Origin: Fidelibacterota bacterium
GTDB lineage: Bacteria > Fidelibacterota > UBA8477 > JABMPR01
DNA: 64,000 bases
Assembly (NCBI GenBank): GCA_021734325.1
Contig: JAIPJF010000009.1
Coordinates: forward strand, 1 to 64,000
Direction of reading: 5' to 3'
Shown here: in pieces, positions 1-12,342 of the stretch
How positions within the stretch are numbered: position 1 is the stretch's first letter
Layout: each line of letters begins with the position of its first letter
Translations under genes and position numbers: made by a program
Notes under the pieces: model-generated
Told to the model about the DNA's origin: nothing
Database searches by the model: none
The model's input: only the letters and a program-made list of their open reading frames with translations

Positions 1-101
1 TTAAAACTGCCTATCAGCACAAGCAGGATGTGGATTATGTTCATTTGGTGACCGGCATTGCTAAACACGTAGTCAAACAATATGTAGAGTTGATTACTTG
101 A
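1..101 (+). CDS. 3' end of an unidentified gene
   Basis: The frame that begins at base 3 stays open for 32 codons and ends in TGA at 99-101. The 5' part lies outside the window. The visible tail is mixed charged and hydrophobic, ends in VVKQYVELIT and looks helical. It is too short to assign to a family, and it could itself be a fragment, since the next 300 bases hold only degraded sequence. Confidence 0.4.
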   Translation, partial: KTAYQHKQDVDYVHLVTGIAKHVVKQYVELIT

Positions 102-137
102 ACTCAATTTTTTACTGGACTTGCCATCTGGCATTAA

Positions 138-347
138 CTATGGGCGGGTTTGATATTGCCCAGCTATCTGGTCAACAAAATGTTCGCCGGTCATGGTTTT
201 GGCATATGGGCCATAGAGATTGGAAATCATCTGTTGGACCTGCTTTTTCTTGGTGCCCTGTATTCGGTGTGGAGATAGAATGATCTGTTCTATTTGCCAT
301 CCAAATTTTTCCTGAACATTGAAATGGAACGGACAGGGCTGCAGCCG
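138..347 (-). pseudogene. unrecognised coding remnant
   Basis: The minus-strand frame between a TGA at 348-350 and a TAG at 138-140 encodes about 69 residues of protein-like composition, including EKFGWQIEQIIL and a tail reading NLYGPYAKTMTGEHFVDQ. There is no credible start codon or ribosome binding site at its upstream end. I therefore read it as the C-terminal remnant of a lost gene. The family is not recognised, and a chance open frame cannot be excluded. Confidence 0.25.
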
Positions 348-415
348 TCAACATTGATCTTCATTCAAGCCTGCAACCGGAAAGAAAAAGGGTCTGCAAA
401 CAGGGAATTAGCTTC

Positions 416-715
416 ATGAAGGAAAGACCAGTCCGAAATCGTATAAAGGGTCTTATATCAGGCGAGATCAAACCTGCTGAACAGTGGGAAAAAGAGTGGG
501 ACGAGGTCTACATCAAACACTTTGGCGAGGCAAATGCAGTCATGTTGACCACAAGCCCTCTGGAAAAAGTTCTCGCCTTTCTGGATGATGAATTCTGGCA
601 GGACTATCCTTTGATGAATGGAATGGGTTTCGGCTGCTTCGGTGCGCCTGTAAAGTGGATGGACTATCTGAGGTGTGGGAATCTCGAAGTGAGCTATGAG
701 GGATTTATTGACTAA
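416..715 (+). CDS. hypothetical protein, 99 aa
   Basis: A compact soluble protein with an acidic, tryptophan-containing N-terminal half (EQWEKEWDEVYIKHFG), a helical middle (SPLEKVLAFLDDEFW) and an aromatic/glycine-rich C-terminal half (MNGMGFGCFGAPVKWMDYL). The ATG has only a weak AGGGAA upstream as a possible ribosome binding site. No signal peptide, membrane segment or known motif is visible. It stands alone on the plus strand in a region of short accessory genes and fragments. Composition supports a real gene; the function is unknown. Confidence 0.5.
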   Translation: MKERPVRNRIKGLISGEIKPAEQWEKEWDEVYIKHFGEANAVMLTTSPLEKVLAFLDDEFWQDYPLMNGMGFGCFGAPVKWMDYLRCGNLEVSYEGFID

Positions 716-998
716 AGGGGCGCTAAATCAGGAATTCACCGTTCTGGTGTTTTTCCTGCTGGGCGCCATGTGAGCGTTGTATCTTTTCATCCCGTGCCAG
801 CAAGTTCAACCCGTGACAAAATGTCACGACTTCACTTCCCTCCCAGGGTCTCTACCGAAAAGGGGGTGGCAATTTGTCTCCCCCCTTCACTTCGTTCCGC
901 CGAGCAGGCGACACCGAGGGGGCTGGAATATTCCCTGGGGGGGTAAAAGACGATATCAATAGCCAAAGGTTGGGATACGGAATGTCATCATCATTCAA
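716..998. other. non-coding, GC-rich stretch with inverted repeats
   Basis: I see no gene here. Between about 840 and 945 there are runs of G and C that can fold: AGGGGG at 861-866 pairs with CCCCCT at 881-886, and more G runs follow near 914-918 and 937-943. No T tract marks a terminator. It may be a decayed intergenic repeat. Confidence 0.3.
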
Positions 999-1439
999 TT
1001 AACGCAAGCTTTCGATGCCACAATTTTTCAGGATCAAGCGATAGAACCAATCCAGCCGTTTGGGATAGCCATAATAGGCACGCACGGATTTGGATTTTTT
1101 TCCCAGACGAATCGTAAAGGACTGATTCACACCGTCAAAAATCGCCCACTTTTCCTGTTTGATGAACCCCTTCTCCGTCACACTTAAGATGGACTCGTTA
1201 TCATATTCGGCAGCCATTTCAAAGAAACCGATTTCCATGGCGGCTTCCAGCAGATCCTTGACAACTTCGGGCTTGATTTGGGATGTGACGGGCTGGATGC
1301 GGGAATATTCCAGGGGTTCGAGCCGGACCTTTCCAGTGCCTGAAATCGTCAATTTGAAATTTCTTTGCGGATTCATGAGAGCGGCCATTTCCAGGATGAT
1401 GTCGATATCGCTGAGGGAGAGGGGAAATGATGGTTTCAA
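999..1439 (-). CDS. hypothetical protein, 146 aa, possibly DUF6438-like
   Basis: A soluble protein that starts with TTG at 1439. The start is chosen because a strong AGGAGG lies 9 bases upstream on the minus strand. The central part (residues 38-95) has the alternating pattern of a beta sheet. The C-terminal part reads FTIRLGKKSKSVRAYYGYP followed by LDWFYRLILKNCGIE, which resembles the C-terminal half of DUF6438-type proteins (a strand, then a short helix containing a Cys). That match is from memory and weak. It is the last of three short minus-strand genes (1848 to 999) that are probably co-transcribed. The function is unknown. Confidence 0.55.
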   Translation of the reverse strand: MKPSFPLSLSDIDIILEMAALMNPQRNFKLTISGTGKVRLEPLEYSRIQPVTSQIKPEVVKDLLEAAMEIGFFEMAAEYDNESILSVTEKGFIKQEKWAIFDGVNQSFTIRLGKKSKSVRAYYGYPKRLDWFYRLILKNCGIESLR

Positions 1440-1469
1440 TTTTTTAGGCCTCCTGGCATTTAGAATTTT

Positions 1470-1607
1470 TTAGTCAGGCTCATCCCCGCGTCTGAGGGGA
1501 ACACTGTTGTCACCCGAACGGTATGGCATATCATGGCTACACTCCAGCAGCATCCTGACCAGATGCTTTAGATGATCGTTTGTCTCAGCCACCCCGTAAT
1601 TATTCAT
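1470..1607 (-). CDS. small hypothetical protein, 45 aa, paralogue of its upstream neighbour
   Basis: The ATG at 1605-1607 follows a near-perfect GGAGG (7-base spacing) that lies inside the 3' end of the upstream gene. The two genes overlap by 8 bases. From residue 4 the product reads YGVAETNDHL, then LL and HDMPYR. The upstream 82-residue protein has YGMAEERDRL, then LL and HDQPYR at matching spacing, counting three codons before its ATG. The pair therefore looks like a tandem duplication, with this copy truncated. The similarity supports translation of both. The function is unknown. Confidence 0.5.
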   Translation of the reverse strand: MNNYGVAETNDHLKHLVRMLLECSHDMPYRSGDNSVPLRRGDEPD

Positions 1608-1848
1608 AATAGTCCCTCCAGGTCTCGAACTCTTTTAGAAAGTATATTGCATCATGACAAAGCGGATCATCCTTACACCATTCAATGATCTCTAGCCAGT
1701 CTTCCTTGCATTCGTCTCTGAGCTCAGGATTGTTCTCCCAGATTAGATTGAGTGACAGAAGATGGCCATCAGCTCGGTAGGGCTGATCATGCCGGGTATT
1801 AAGCAAACAGTTCTTATTCCAAATTAAACGATCGCGTTCTTCAGCCAT
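1600..1848 (-). CDS. hypothetical acidic protein, 82 aa
   Basis: A small soluble protein rich in Trp and acidic residues, with a C-terminal half of helical character (DWLEIIEWCKDDPLCHDAIYF). It starts at ATG 1846-1848; AAGGGA about 9 bases upstream may be the binding site. The three codons before the ATG (Ile-Tyr-Gly) also match the N-terminus of the 45-residue neighbour, so translation could begin slightly earlier. It overlaps that gene by 8 bases. No family is recognised. Size and tight coupling recall immunity or antitoxin genes, but nothing in the sequence shows that role. Confidence 0.5.
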   Translation of the reverse strand: MAEERDRLIWNKNCLLNTRHDQPYRADGHLLSLNLIWENNPELRDECKEDWLEIIEWCKDDPLCHDAIYFLKEFETWRDYYE

Positions 1849-1976
1849 ACCGTAAATCCCTTATTTCCCATATCCTCAAGATGATCTTCATAATCATCTC
1901 TGATTCAAAAGTGCCACATCTTATTGTCGCCATCAAGTAACACAATAGAAATTATTTCATGTTAAAAGAAGCGAAG

Positions 1977-2313
1977 CTAAGGCTCACCATAGAAGTCCTG
2001 CCAAACCACCTCATGCGACTTGGCCAGCCAGCGTTTGAAAGGCTCGGCTTTGGGAGAGGGGATGGACTGAATGATGCGGAACATTGTCTCGGTGTTGGCA
2101 CAATCAGTTGCGTAAAACTTGCCGTCCTCAGCTTGTAATTTCAGTTGTCCGATTTTTTTCGGACAACTGCTCATATCCCTCCAAAAGGAGTTTTTTCTTA
2201 AAGTCGTTCCAGTATTTGCGTGGTCTTTCATTGCCAGTCAGTGCTTCAATCACATCAATAATGGAGAACCACCATTCGCCATTGTGAATCGTGCGGCGAA
2301 TTTCCTTATAATT
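1977..2313 (-). pseudogene. frameshifted BRO-N / DinD-like gene fragment
   Basis: On the minus strand one frame reads KEIRRTIHNGEWWFSIIDVI and onward to EGYEQLSEK. This is the start of the BRO-N domain found in phage antirepressor-like and DinD-like proteins. At a run of seven A (GAAAAAAATCGG) the frame must slip: dropping one A gives EKIGQLKL and continues through DGKFYATDCANTETMFRII and SIPSPKAEPFKRWLAK, the family signature. After WLAK the sequence departs from the family and ends within 11 codons. The gene has lost its start (TGA just upstream), its frame and its C-terminal half. It lies 47 bases beyond the distal end of the CRISPR array. Confidence 0.75.
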
Positions 2314-2359
2314 TCAATCGCTCAATATGGGTGGATCAGCTGTCGACAGCTGAGACAAG

Positions 2360-2984
2360 GTTTCAATCCACGCCCGCGCATGGCGGGCGACAAACGCCAC
2401 CGCATCTAAAAACCTGATTGCTGATGTTTCAATCCACGCCCGCGCATGGCGGGCGACGCTATTGATAATGCAAGAGTCCCCGTTGGCGTTGTTTCAATCC
2501 ACGCCCGCGCATGGCGGGCGACGAGCTAGCTGGCCCTTCATAGCTCCAGATCTGGAGTTTCAATCCACGCCCGCGCATGGCGGGCGACTAAGTACGGGCA
2601 TGGGATAGTAGAAGCTTTTGAGTTTCAATCCACGCCCGCGCATGGCGGGCGACGTATGTACAGGTAGCTATATGTACCTGGCTGTTGTTTCAATCCACGC
2701 CCGCGCATGGCGGGCGACCTCTTCTTCGCTGCTTTTGAGGGGAAGCCCTGGGAGTTTCAATCCACGCCCGCGCATGGCGGGCGACAGCCCGGCTCCGTAA
2801 TATTAAGCTCCATAAGGAGTTTCAATCCACGCCCGCGCATGGCGGGCGACGTGGGCCCCACTCCTCCAGGGCTGCGAGGGTAACGGGTTTCAATCCACGC
2901 CCGCGCATGGCGGGCGACTGACGGCTTCAGACTCAATTGTAAATACATATATGTTTCAATCCACGCCCGCGCATGGCGGGCGAC
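2360..2984 (-). CRISPR. type I-C CRISPR array, 10 repeats and 9 spacers
   Basis: Ten 32-base repeats start at 2360, 2426, 2491, 2557, 2622, 2687, 2754, 2819, 2887 and 2953, and all are identical as read. On the minus strand each begins GTCGCCCGCC and ends GTGGATTGAAAC, the standard orientation and 3' end of type I-C repeats; an internal GC-rich palindrome forms the crRNA hairpin. Spacers are 33-36 bases. Transcription is inferred to run right to left, from the leader beside cas2 toward 2360, so the newest spacer is the one at 2919-2952. No distal repeat is degenerate. I matched no spacer to a protospacer in this window. Confidence 0.98.
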
Positions 2985-3166
2985 TGTCTAACATCTTAAG
3001 CTTACTCAGTAAGGCTTGCAAGGGGTCCATCCGCGAAGCCTACTCCAATTCAAAGAAATATCCCAATTGTCAAAGAACAAAGTCATTAACTGACTGATAA
3101 ACAGGTGATTGACTCCTGCGCGAAAGCTCCGGGATTTGCTCGTGAGCTTGAGGTTCGCGCGGCTGG
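2985..3166 (-). promoter_or_regulatory. CRISPR leader
   Basis: This 182-base non-coding stretch lies between the cas2 stop and the first repeat. On the minus strand it contains TTTGTTCTTTGACAATTGG, in which TTGACA is a good -35 hexamer. The -10 box is not clear. By position it should hold the promoter for pre-crRNA and the sites that direct new spacer insertion at 2984. Confidence 0.7.
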
Positions 3167-3457
3167 TTAAAGTATTAATGGACCCTCCTGATCAATGCTC
3201 GCCTTCGAACCAATATGCTCCACGCGAGGCTTCCAGTTTGAGCCTAAAAAATAAAATCGCAGGCTATCCTCCTCAGGTTTTATCTCGGCAATAAGTTGCT
3301 GCTTTAAAGTGACCCATTGCGTTGGATCAACTATGCACTCAAAAACCGAGAATTGCACCCTTTGCCCGTGGTTCTTACATACTTTAGCAACCCGACGCAA
3401 ACGTTTCCGACCTTGGCGGTCTCCTGTGGAAACATCATAACTTACCAAGACCAGCAT
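3167..3457 (-). CDS. cas2: CRISPR-associated endonuclease Cas2, type I-C
   Basis: A 96-residue protein, the usual length for type I-C Cas2. It opens with the ferredoxin-like strand MLVLVSYDV, whose Asp8 is the conserved metal-site residue. It continues with GRKRLRRVAKVC and GQRVQFSVFEC, both typical of the subfamily. Cas2 is the central dimer of the Cas1-Cas2 integrase that inserts spacers beside the leader. It is the last gene of the cas operon, 6 bases after cas1, and ends right at the leader. Confidence 0.96.
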   Translation of the reverse strand: MLVLVSYDVSTGDRQGRKRLRRVAKVCKNHGQRVQFSVFECIVDPTQWVTLKQQLIAEIKPEEDSLRFYFLGSNWKPRVEHIGSKASIDQEGPLIL

Positions 3458-3463
3458 AATTGA

Positions 3464-4495
3464 TCATCTCCAGATAAAGGCCGGGTAGGCATCCAGATCA
3501 CCGCGTAAATATCTTGCCATCAGCAGAGCCTGTGTATGAAATATCAATCCTGTTGCCATTTTTTCACCAAGATAGGGATGGAGTATTTCATCCTGTTTGC
3601 GTTTCTGATAAGCAATCAGAACGCTTTTTCGAGTATCATCCTTCATCAACACAGCGCCATTTTCCGACTTTTGAAACCCTTTGGCCTGTACCTGAGACAT
3701 GTTGATCAGAGATAATACCAATCGATCGGCTAGAAAGGGCCGAAATTCCTCCATTAGATCCAGAGCTAGACCGGGGCGGCCCGGGCGATCCCTGTGTAAA
3801 AATCCGACGGAGGAATCAAGACCCACCGACTCCAGCGCAGACCGGATATCATGCATGACAAGGGTATATACAAAAGAGAGGAGACAGTTTACATTATCCA
3901 AAGGTGGACGACGGTTCCGGCCTTTAAAGATAAACTGTTCATTTTGCGACAAAATCAGGTCGTTGAACACGGAGAAATATATTCCGGCTGCTTCACCCTC
4001 GTACCCGCGCAAGACATCCAACGAAAGCTCTTTTTGGATCTCTTGAAGGATTGAGCTGATCCGGGATGCGCCTTGATTAACTGACACATCATCGATCCTA
4101 TCGCCATGATCCCTCAGGGCACGTCGTAAAACGGTTCGGCTGTTTGCCAACTTTCCCATTAACACAGAGCGTGCTACTGCACAGGCAGTCGCAGGATTGT
4201 CCGCCCTGCGATATTGCTCACGACGCAGCAGAACATTGCCTGCAACGGATCCTTGCACACGAGCAAGAAAGCGGCCATTTTCACTCAGGAAACTGATTGC
4301 CACATCACGCTCGGCACAGAATCCCATCAGGTAAGGACTACAGGACACATTGCCAAAACACACAACCCCATCCAACGTGTGTACCGGCAGGTTGAGACGG
4401 GTTGTGCCCTCAAGTTTTACGGCAATTGTCTCTCCCTCTTTTGCCAGGTAGGAGCCCTGGGTCGTGACGAATAAGGTATTCAGGTATTTTTTCAT
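3464..4495 (-). CDS. cas1: CRISPR-associated endonuclease Cas1, type I-C
   Basis: A 343-residue integrase subunit of full length. The catalytic set is visible: Glu166 in RGYEGEAAG, His234 in GFLHRDRPGRPGLALDL, and the acidic cluster around Asp246/Glu249 in LDLMEEFRP. It catalyses strand transfer of new spacers into the array. Its ATG overlaps the stop of cas4 by one base (TAATG), indicating translational coupling. All residues expected for activity are present. Confidence 0.97.
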   Translation of the reverse strand: MKKYLNTLFVTTQGSYLAKEGETIAVKLEGTTRLNLPVHTLDGVVCFGNVSCSPYLMGFCAERDVAISFLSENGRFLARVQGSVAGNVLLRREQYRRADNPATACAVARSVLMGKLANSRTVLRRALRDHGDRIDDVSVNQGASRISSILQEIQKELSLDVLRGYEGEAAGIYFSVFNDLILSQNEQFIFKGRNRRPPLDNVNCLLSFVYTLVMHDIRSALESVGLDSSVGFLHRDRPGRPGLALDLMEEFRPFLADRLVLSLINMSQVQAKGFQKSENGAVLMKDDTRKSVLIAYQKRKQDEILHPYLGEKMATGLIFHTQALLMARYLRGDLDAYPAFIWR

Positions 4496-5163
4496 TATTC
4501 CCTAAGCATCCTTCTCAAGTAGTCCAGAGCTGAATTTTGCCCATCCGTCTGTTTTGGTAAACATTGCTCAATAAGTGAGCACTGTGTACACTTCGCACTC
4601 CAGACGGCAGGCGGTGTCCGGCCTGAACGGATCAATTTATGCAAACTCGTGATATTCTTTTCTGTTGTAGTCCGTAATGTTGAATCAAACAGAACATCCT
4701 GTCGACGCCTGGTCTTTCCATAATACAGAGCACCCGCTGGAATGTGAACATCCAACATCTCCTCAAGGCATAAAGCCTGAGCGCAAAGCTGCACACGGTC
4801 ACAATCATTGGCTTTTGGCTTGCCCCGTTTGTACTCCACCGGGAAGGGCAGGCTGGACTGGTCTTTTTCGCCTTGGCGATGGAATTCGACTATATCCGAT
4901 TTACCGATGAGCCCAAGTTTCAAAGATCTAAGGGGCATTCCATATTCTATCCTGATGCTGCCCCTGCTCTCGTGCTCCTCACGATGAGCCTTCTCATGCA
5001 TCATCCGACCTTCCGCTGTCAGTACATTTTCTGTCCACATTTGTTCAATATGGATGAGTGCGCACTGCCTGGCACAGAATACAAGATGTTGCAAGGCCGA
5101 AAGGGGTAGCAGGTCATCCTCATCAAAGATGACAGCAGTATAGGTCATTCTACCAGGCTCCAT
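4495..5163 (-). CDS. cas4: CRISPR-associated Cas4 exonuclease, type I-C
   Basis: This 222-residue RecB-like nuclease trims prespacers and selects those with the right PAM. The N-terminal FCARQCALIHIEQ carries the first Fe-S cysteine. FPVEYKRGKPK is the nuclease motif with the catalytic Glu and Lys. The C-terminal KCTQCSLIEQC supplies three further cysteines for the [4Fe-4S] cluster. An alternative start at Met6 (5148) has a GGAG 8 bases upstream and would match family N-termini better. It overlaps cas1 by one base and lies 71 bases after cas7. Confidence 0.95.
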   Translation of the reverse strand: MEPGRMTYTAVIFDEDDLLPLSALQHLVFCARQCALIHIEQMWTENVLTAEGRMMHEKAHREEHESRGSIRIEYGMPLRSLKLGLIGKSDIVEFHRQGEKDQSSLPFPVEYKRGKPKANDCDRVQLCAQALCLEEMLDVHIPAGALYYGKTRRRQDVLFDSTLRTTTEKNITSLHKLIRSGRTPPAVWSAKCTQCSLIEQCLPKQTDGQNSALDYLRRMLRE

Positions 5164-5234
5164 ACTTTCTGAGCATTGAGGGCTTTAGATTCAAGGTTTT
5201 TCATTTTCTCCAGAGTACTGGGTCTATCGGATGA

Positions 5235-6091
5235 TCACAGCATTTCTAGGAGCGTGATGCCATCGGGAGCCTTAGCAACTGATACAGTATAATCGGAGAA
5301 GGACCGCGGTGGGAGATCGCCACAGTTTTTGTTGATCTGAACCAGGTCAAACAATTTTTGGGCGGGTGAATTACCGAGTTCACTATCATGCTTGAAGACA
5401 ACCAATTTTTGGGCGTTCATTTCACCACGAGCGGCAGAGCGATCGTGATCAAACATGTTGATCAATGCATCCCATAATAGCTGTAGATCATCCTCAGAAA
5501 ATCCAGTCTGCTGAGCCAATGGTGCGGAGATGAAGCCGTGGACGCGATAAAGACCGTAGGGAATATATGTTTTACGTCCCATGGTCCGATTATCACCACC
5601 TTGAGCATCCGCTTCCTTCCTGGTTTCAACCGCCATACGTGTAATACTTGCTTCCAACGGAACAACAGGGTCAATACTTTGCGCAAAGGCAAATTGCACT
5701 GGGCCGCGGACCTGACCGCAATTGTTTTCCTTGGTGGACATGACAGCACCAAAACTACGGACATCAAAAAAGTTTTTACACATCCAGGCACGTGCCTTGC
5801 TGATTTTTATTGATGTGTCGTTCTCTTCTCCAACTGCTTCATAGGCTGGTTTTCTGCGTTCAGAAAGTATCCCCTTTTCCTTTACATATATATTGTACGG
5901 CGACTTGTCTTCCTTGACTAAATCCACGTAATTTCTAACCTTGCGCTTCAAACAGACATCAGTCGTAATGCCATGGCCGGTTTCAGGGTCTATTCTGGGA
6001 AGATTTCCTCCATCTGGATCACCATTCGGGTTGCCATTTTTTACATCAAACAACAAAATAAATTCATAGCGGTTTTTAATCGAATCACTCA

Positions 6092-6092
<1 letters not shown>
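5235..6092 (-). CDS. cas7c: Cas7 (Csd2), type I-C Cascade backbone
   Basis: A 285-residue RAMP protein that coats the crRNA in the type I-C surveillance complex. FDVKNGNPNGDPD near the N-terminus, FFDVRSFGAVMS, GQVRGPVQFAFAQS and GRKTYIPYGLYR in the middle are hallmark Csd2 segments. Its ATG overlaps the cas8c stop by one base. Length and motifs are complete. Confidence 0.96.
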
Positions 6093-10621
<4,529 letters not shown>

Positions 10622-10623
10622 GC

Positions 10624-11826
10624 TTACATTTCAAATAAGCGCCGTACCTGTCCTCGCCCCAAAAGCTCAGTATACAAGCTGTAATTTTTCAGCTCATAAC
10701 GAATCCGTCCAGCCGGAATGGCCGGAGATATTCGAAGTTCACTGGCAAAGGCTTCTACTTCTTCAGGTGGGGGAATGGCTTCCTTGATAAGATCCTCATC
10801 CCAAAGTGCTTTTGGGATCAAATGCTCCAACGCAAATTGATTGGCCTCTTCCTCACAGGCATTCCCGTCTTCTTCGGACAATTCATCGAGAAATTCCCGG
10901 TTCTCCGGATTCAGATGTTTCACCACATGTCCCAATTCGTGGAATAAGGTAAACCAGAAATTATCTGTTCGATCGTAACGTAAGGACAGGGCAATCAGGG
11001 GAGCACCGTTATCCAGTAAAATGGCCGCGCCATCGATATAAGTCTTCGGAAGATGTCTTTCGATGATCAGGTGGATGCCATTCTTCTCAAGGAATTCCTT
11101 GGCCAAGAAGGGCCCCTGGTCAAGATAACTGAGCTTTACCAATTCAGAGAAAAATTCAGGACTGAGTTTTTCAGCCTGGTAGGCAGCGATCTGACTCCCA
11201 AGGGCCAGGGTGATGACGCGGATACGCCAGGCTGCCAGGGCATGGGGATCAAAGGTGTGTTTGGTATGCAGGGTTCCTCTGCCCAGGATCGGGGAGAAAT
11301 CCTGGGTTCCCAGCGGTTTCAGGAAAGCGCTCATGAGATCCGGCAGTTTCTGTCTGGCTTCCCTGGGTGTACCCGCGAAGTTGGGAAACCAGTTTCGTTT
11401 GACCATCTCGGCAATGGGGAAATGGCTAAAATCGACTTCCGGAATGCTGGTCGTGTTGTTGACTGTGCCTGGCGCTTGCATGAAGATCTCTGCCGGGATG
11501 CCCAGACCCAGGTGTAATTTACGCATCATGGCCAGACTAAGGCCGCGTTTCCCGGAAAGGACTTCGGACACTTTGCTGGCACTGCCGATATAGGGAATCA
11601 GATCCTTTGCGGCGAGTTCTTCCTGTTCCATGCGGAATTTGATGGCAGAGATGGGATCCGGTAATTCCATGGGGTAATGTTCCTGCTCATAGTTTTCAAT
11701 GAGCATGACCCACAGCTCCAGTTCGTCTCCTTCAGGCGTTCCGGGTTGTGCATCAAAGAGAACTTCTACTCTTTCCAAAGCCTGTTCGTATTGGGCTTCG
11801 CTTTTAATGATCCGCGCTTTCATCAT
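10624..11826 (-). CDS. higA: HigA-like antitoxin fused to ImmA/IrrE metallopeptidase
   Basis: A 400-residue protein with two parts. Residues 1-120 match HigA: a helical lead (EAQYEQALERVEVLF) and a helix-turn-helix with IGSASKVSEVLSGKRGLSL, then a FGI-like LGIPAEIF. Residues 140-380 are an ImmA/IrrE (DUF955) zinc peptidase with His296-Glu-Leu-Gly-His300 and the downstream EEANQFALEHLIP. HigA parts bind the toxin and operator DNA; ImmA/IrrE peptidases cleave repressors on a signal. The ATG overlaps the toxin stop (ATGA), and the stop is 2 bases from cas3. The fused architecture is known among HigA-type antitoxins. The cleavage target is unknown. Confidence 0.85.
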   Translation of the reverse strand: MMKARIIKSEAQYEQALERVEVLFDAQPGTPEGDELELWVMLIENYEQEHYPMELPDPISAIKFRMEQEELAAKDLIPYIGSASKVSEVLSGKRGLSLAMMRKLHLGLGIPAEIFMQAPGTVNNTTSIPEVDFSHFPIAEMVKRNWFPNFAGTPREARQKLPDLMSAFLKPLGTQDFSPILGRGTLHTKHTFDPHALAAWRIRVITLALGSQIAAYQAEKLSPEFFSELVKLSYLDQGPFLAKEFLEKNGIHLIIERHLPKTYIDGAAILLDNGAPLIALSLRYDRTDNFWFTLFHELGHVVKHLNPENREFLDELSEEDGNACEEEANQFALEHLIPKALWDEDLIKEAIPPPEEVEAFASELRISPAIPAGRIRYELKNYSLYTELLGRGQVRRLFEM

Positions 11827-12116
11827 ACTTCCTCGGCATTGATGGCGTCGTACTCTTTGTGGGTGCCAAGGAAACGAATAAAGACGGTTTTTGAGCCATA
11901 ATGAACCCGAACGATCAAACGATATTTATTCCCGGCAATATTGAACACCACGCGCCCCTTTTTTAAAATGCTGGCAGACTGGTATTTCCCCTTGATGTCT
12001 GCCGGTGTCTCCCATTCTGCATGGGTCGCTTCAGCATGCCAGGCTTTTAGCGGCTGTTCGGCGTCCGGGTGTTGTACCCAGAATTCACGCAGGAATTTTT
12101 TGGAGATCACATGCAC
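11823..12116 (-). CDS. higB: HigB-family (RelE-like) toxin
   Basis: A 97-residue mRNA interferase-type toxin. The proposed GTG start at 12116 gives the family N-terminus (V/M)HVISKKFLREFW and follows GGGAG at 10 bases; an open frame extends to a TTG at 12149. HPDAEQPLKAWHAEA, WETPADIKGKY, GRVVFNIAGNKYRLIVRVHY and FIRFLGTHKEYD are HigB signatures, including the basic and His residues of the active face. Toxin precedes antitoxin, the usual order for higBA, with a 4-base overlap. Full length, no damage seen. Confidence 0.88.
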   Translation of the reverse strand: MHVISKKFLREFWVQHPDAEQPLKAWHAEATHAEWETPADIKGKYQSASILKKGRVVFNIAGNKYRLIVRVHYGSKTVFIRFLGTHKEYDAINAEEV

Positions 12117-12127
12117 AGAAGATAGGC

Positions 12128-12168
12128 TCCCATAATGGGAATGCAACAATTAGTTCCCATATTGGGAA
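12128..12168 (-). promoter_or_regulatory. paired palindromic operators upstream of higBA
   Basis: Two related palindromes, TCCCATAATGGGA (12128-12140) and TTCCCATATTGGGAA (12154-12168), lie 27 bases apart centre to centre, just upstream of the toxin start. The first overlaps the toxin's ribosome binding site region. Paired sites of this kind fit autorepression by a dimeric HigA. Binding is inferred, and no clear -10/-35 pair was found. Confidence 0.65.
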
Positions 12169-12207
12169 TAATGTGATTGAAGGCTCTGACTGACTTAAGG
12201 AGAAGGG

Positions 12208-12342
12208 TCACTGGGTTTCCTTGCCATCTGGATTTGCCAGCGCTTCGAACACATCCAAATCGCCAGTGACCACCTCGGCGATGAGACGAGTGGAATATTC
12301 GCGGAGGAGTTTGATCTCGCATCTGAGATGTGTGCTTCTCAT
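12208..12342 (-). pseudogene. remnant of HsdS (type I restriction specificity subunit)
   Basis: The 44 codons end in LLREYSTRLIAEVVTGDLDVFEAL, which closely follows the conserved C-terminal helix of HsdS proteins (EYRTRLIADVVTGKLDV in many members). Nothing upstream resembles the two target-recognition domains, so only the last tenth of the gene survives. It indicates that a type I restriction-modification locus once stood here, upstream of the toxin-antitoxin and cas genes. Confidence 0.6.

Noticed and set aside
2654-2686. Palindrome-like spacer (CAGGTA...TACCTG) as a possible small regulatory element
   Set aside because: It is one spacer of ordinary length within the array, and its symmetry is imperfect.
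2360-2984. Open frames running through the repeats (repeated NPRPRMAGD-like peptide)
   Set aside because: They arise from the 32-base CRISPR repeat and have no start signal or conserved product.
10624-11826. ImmA/IrrE protein as a sign of an integrated conjugative element or prophage
   Set aside because: There is no integrase, excisionase, attachment repeat or structural phage gene nearby, and the N-terminus is clearly HigA with HigB beside it.
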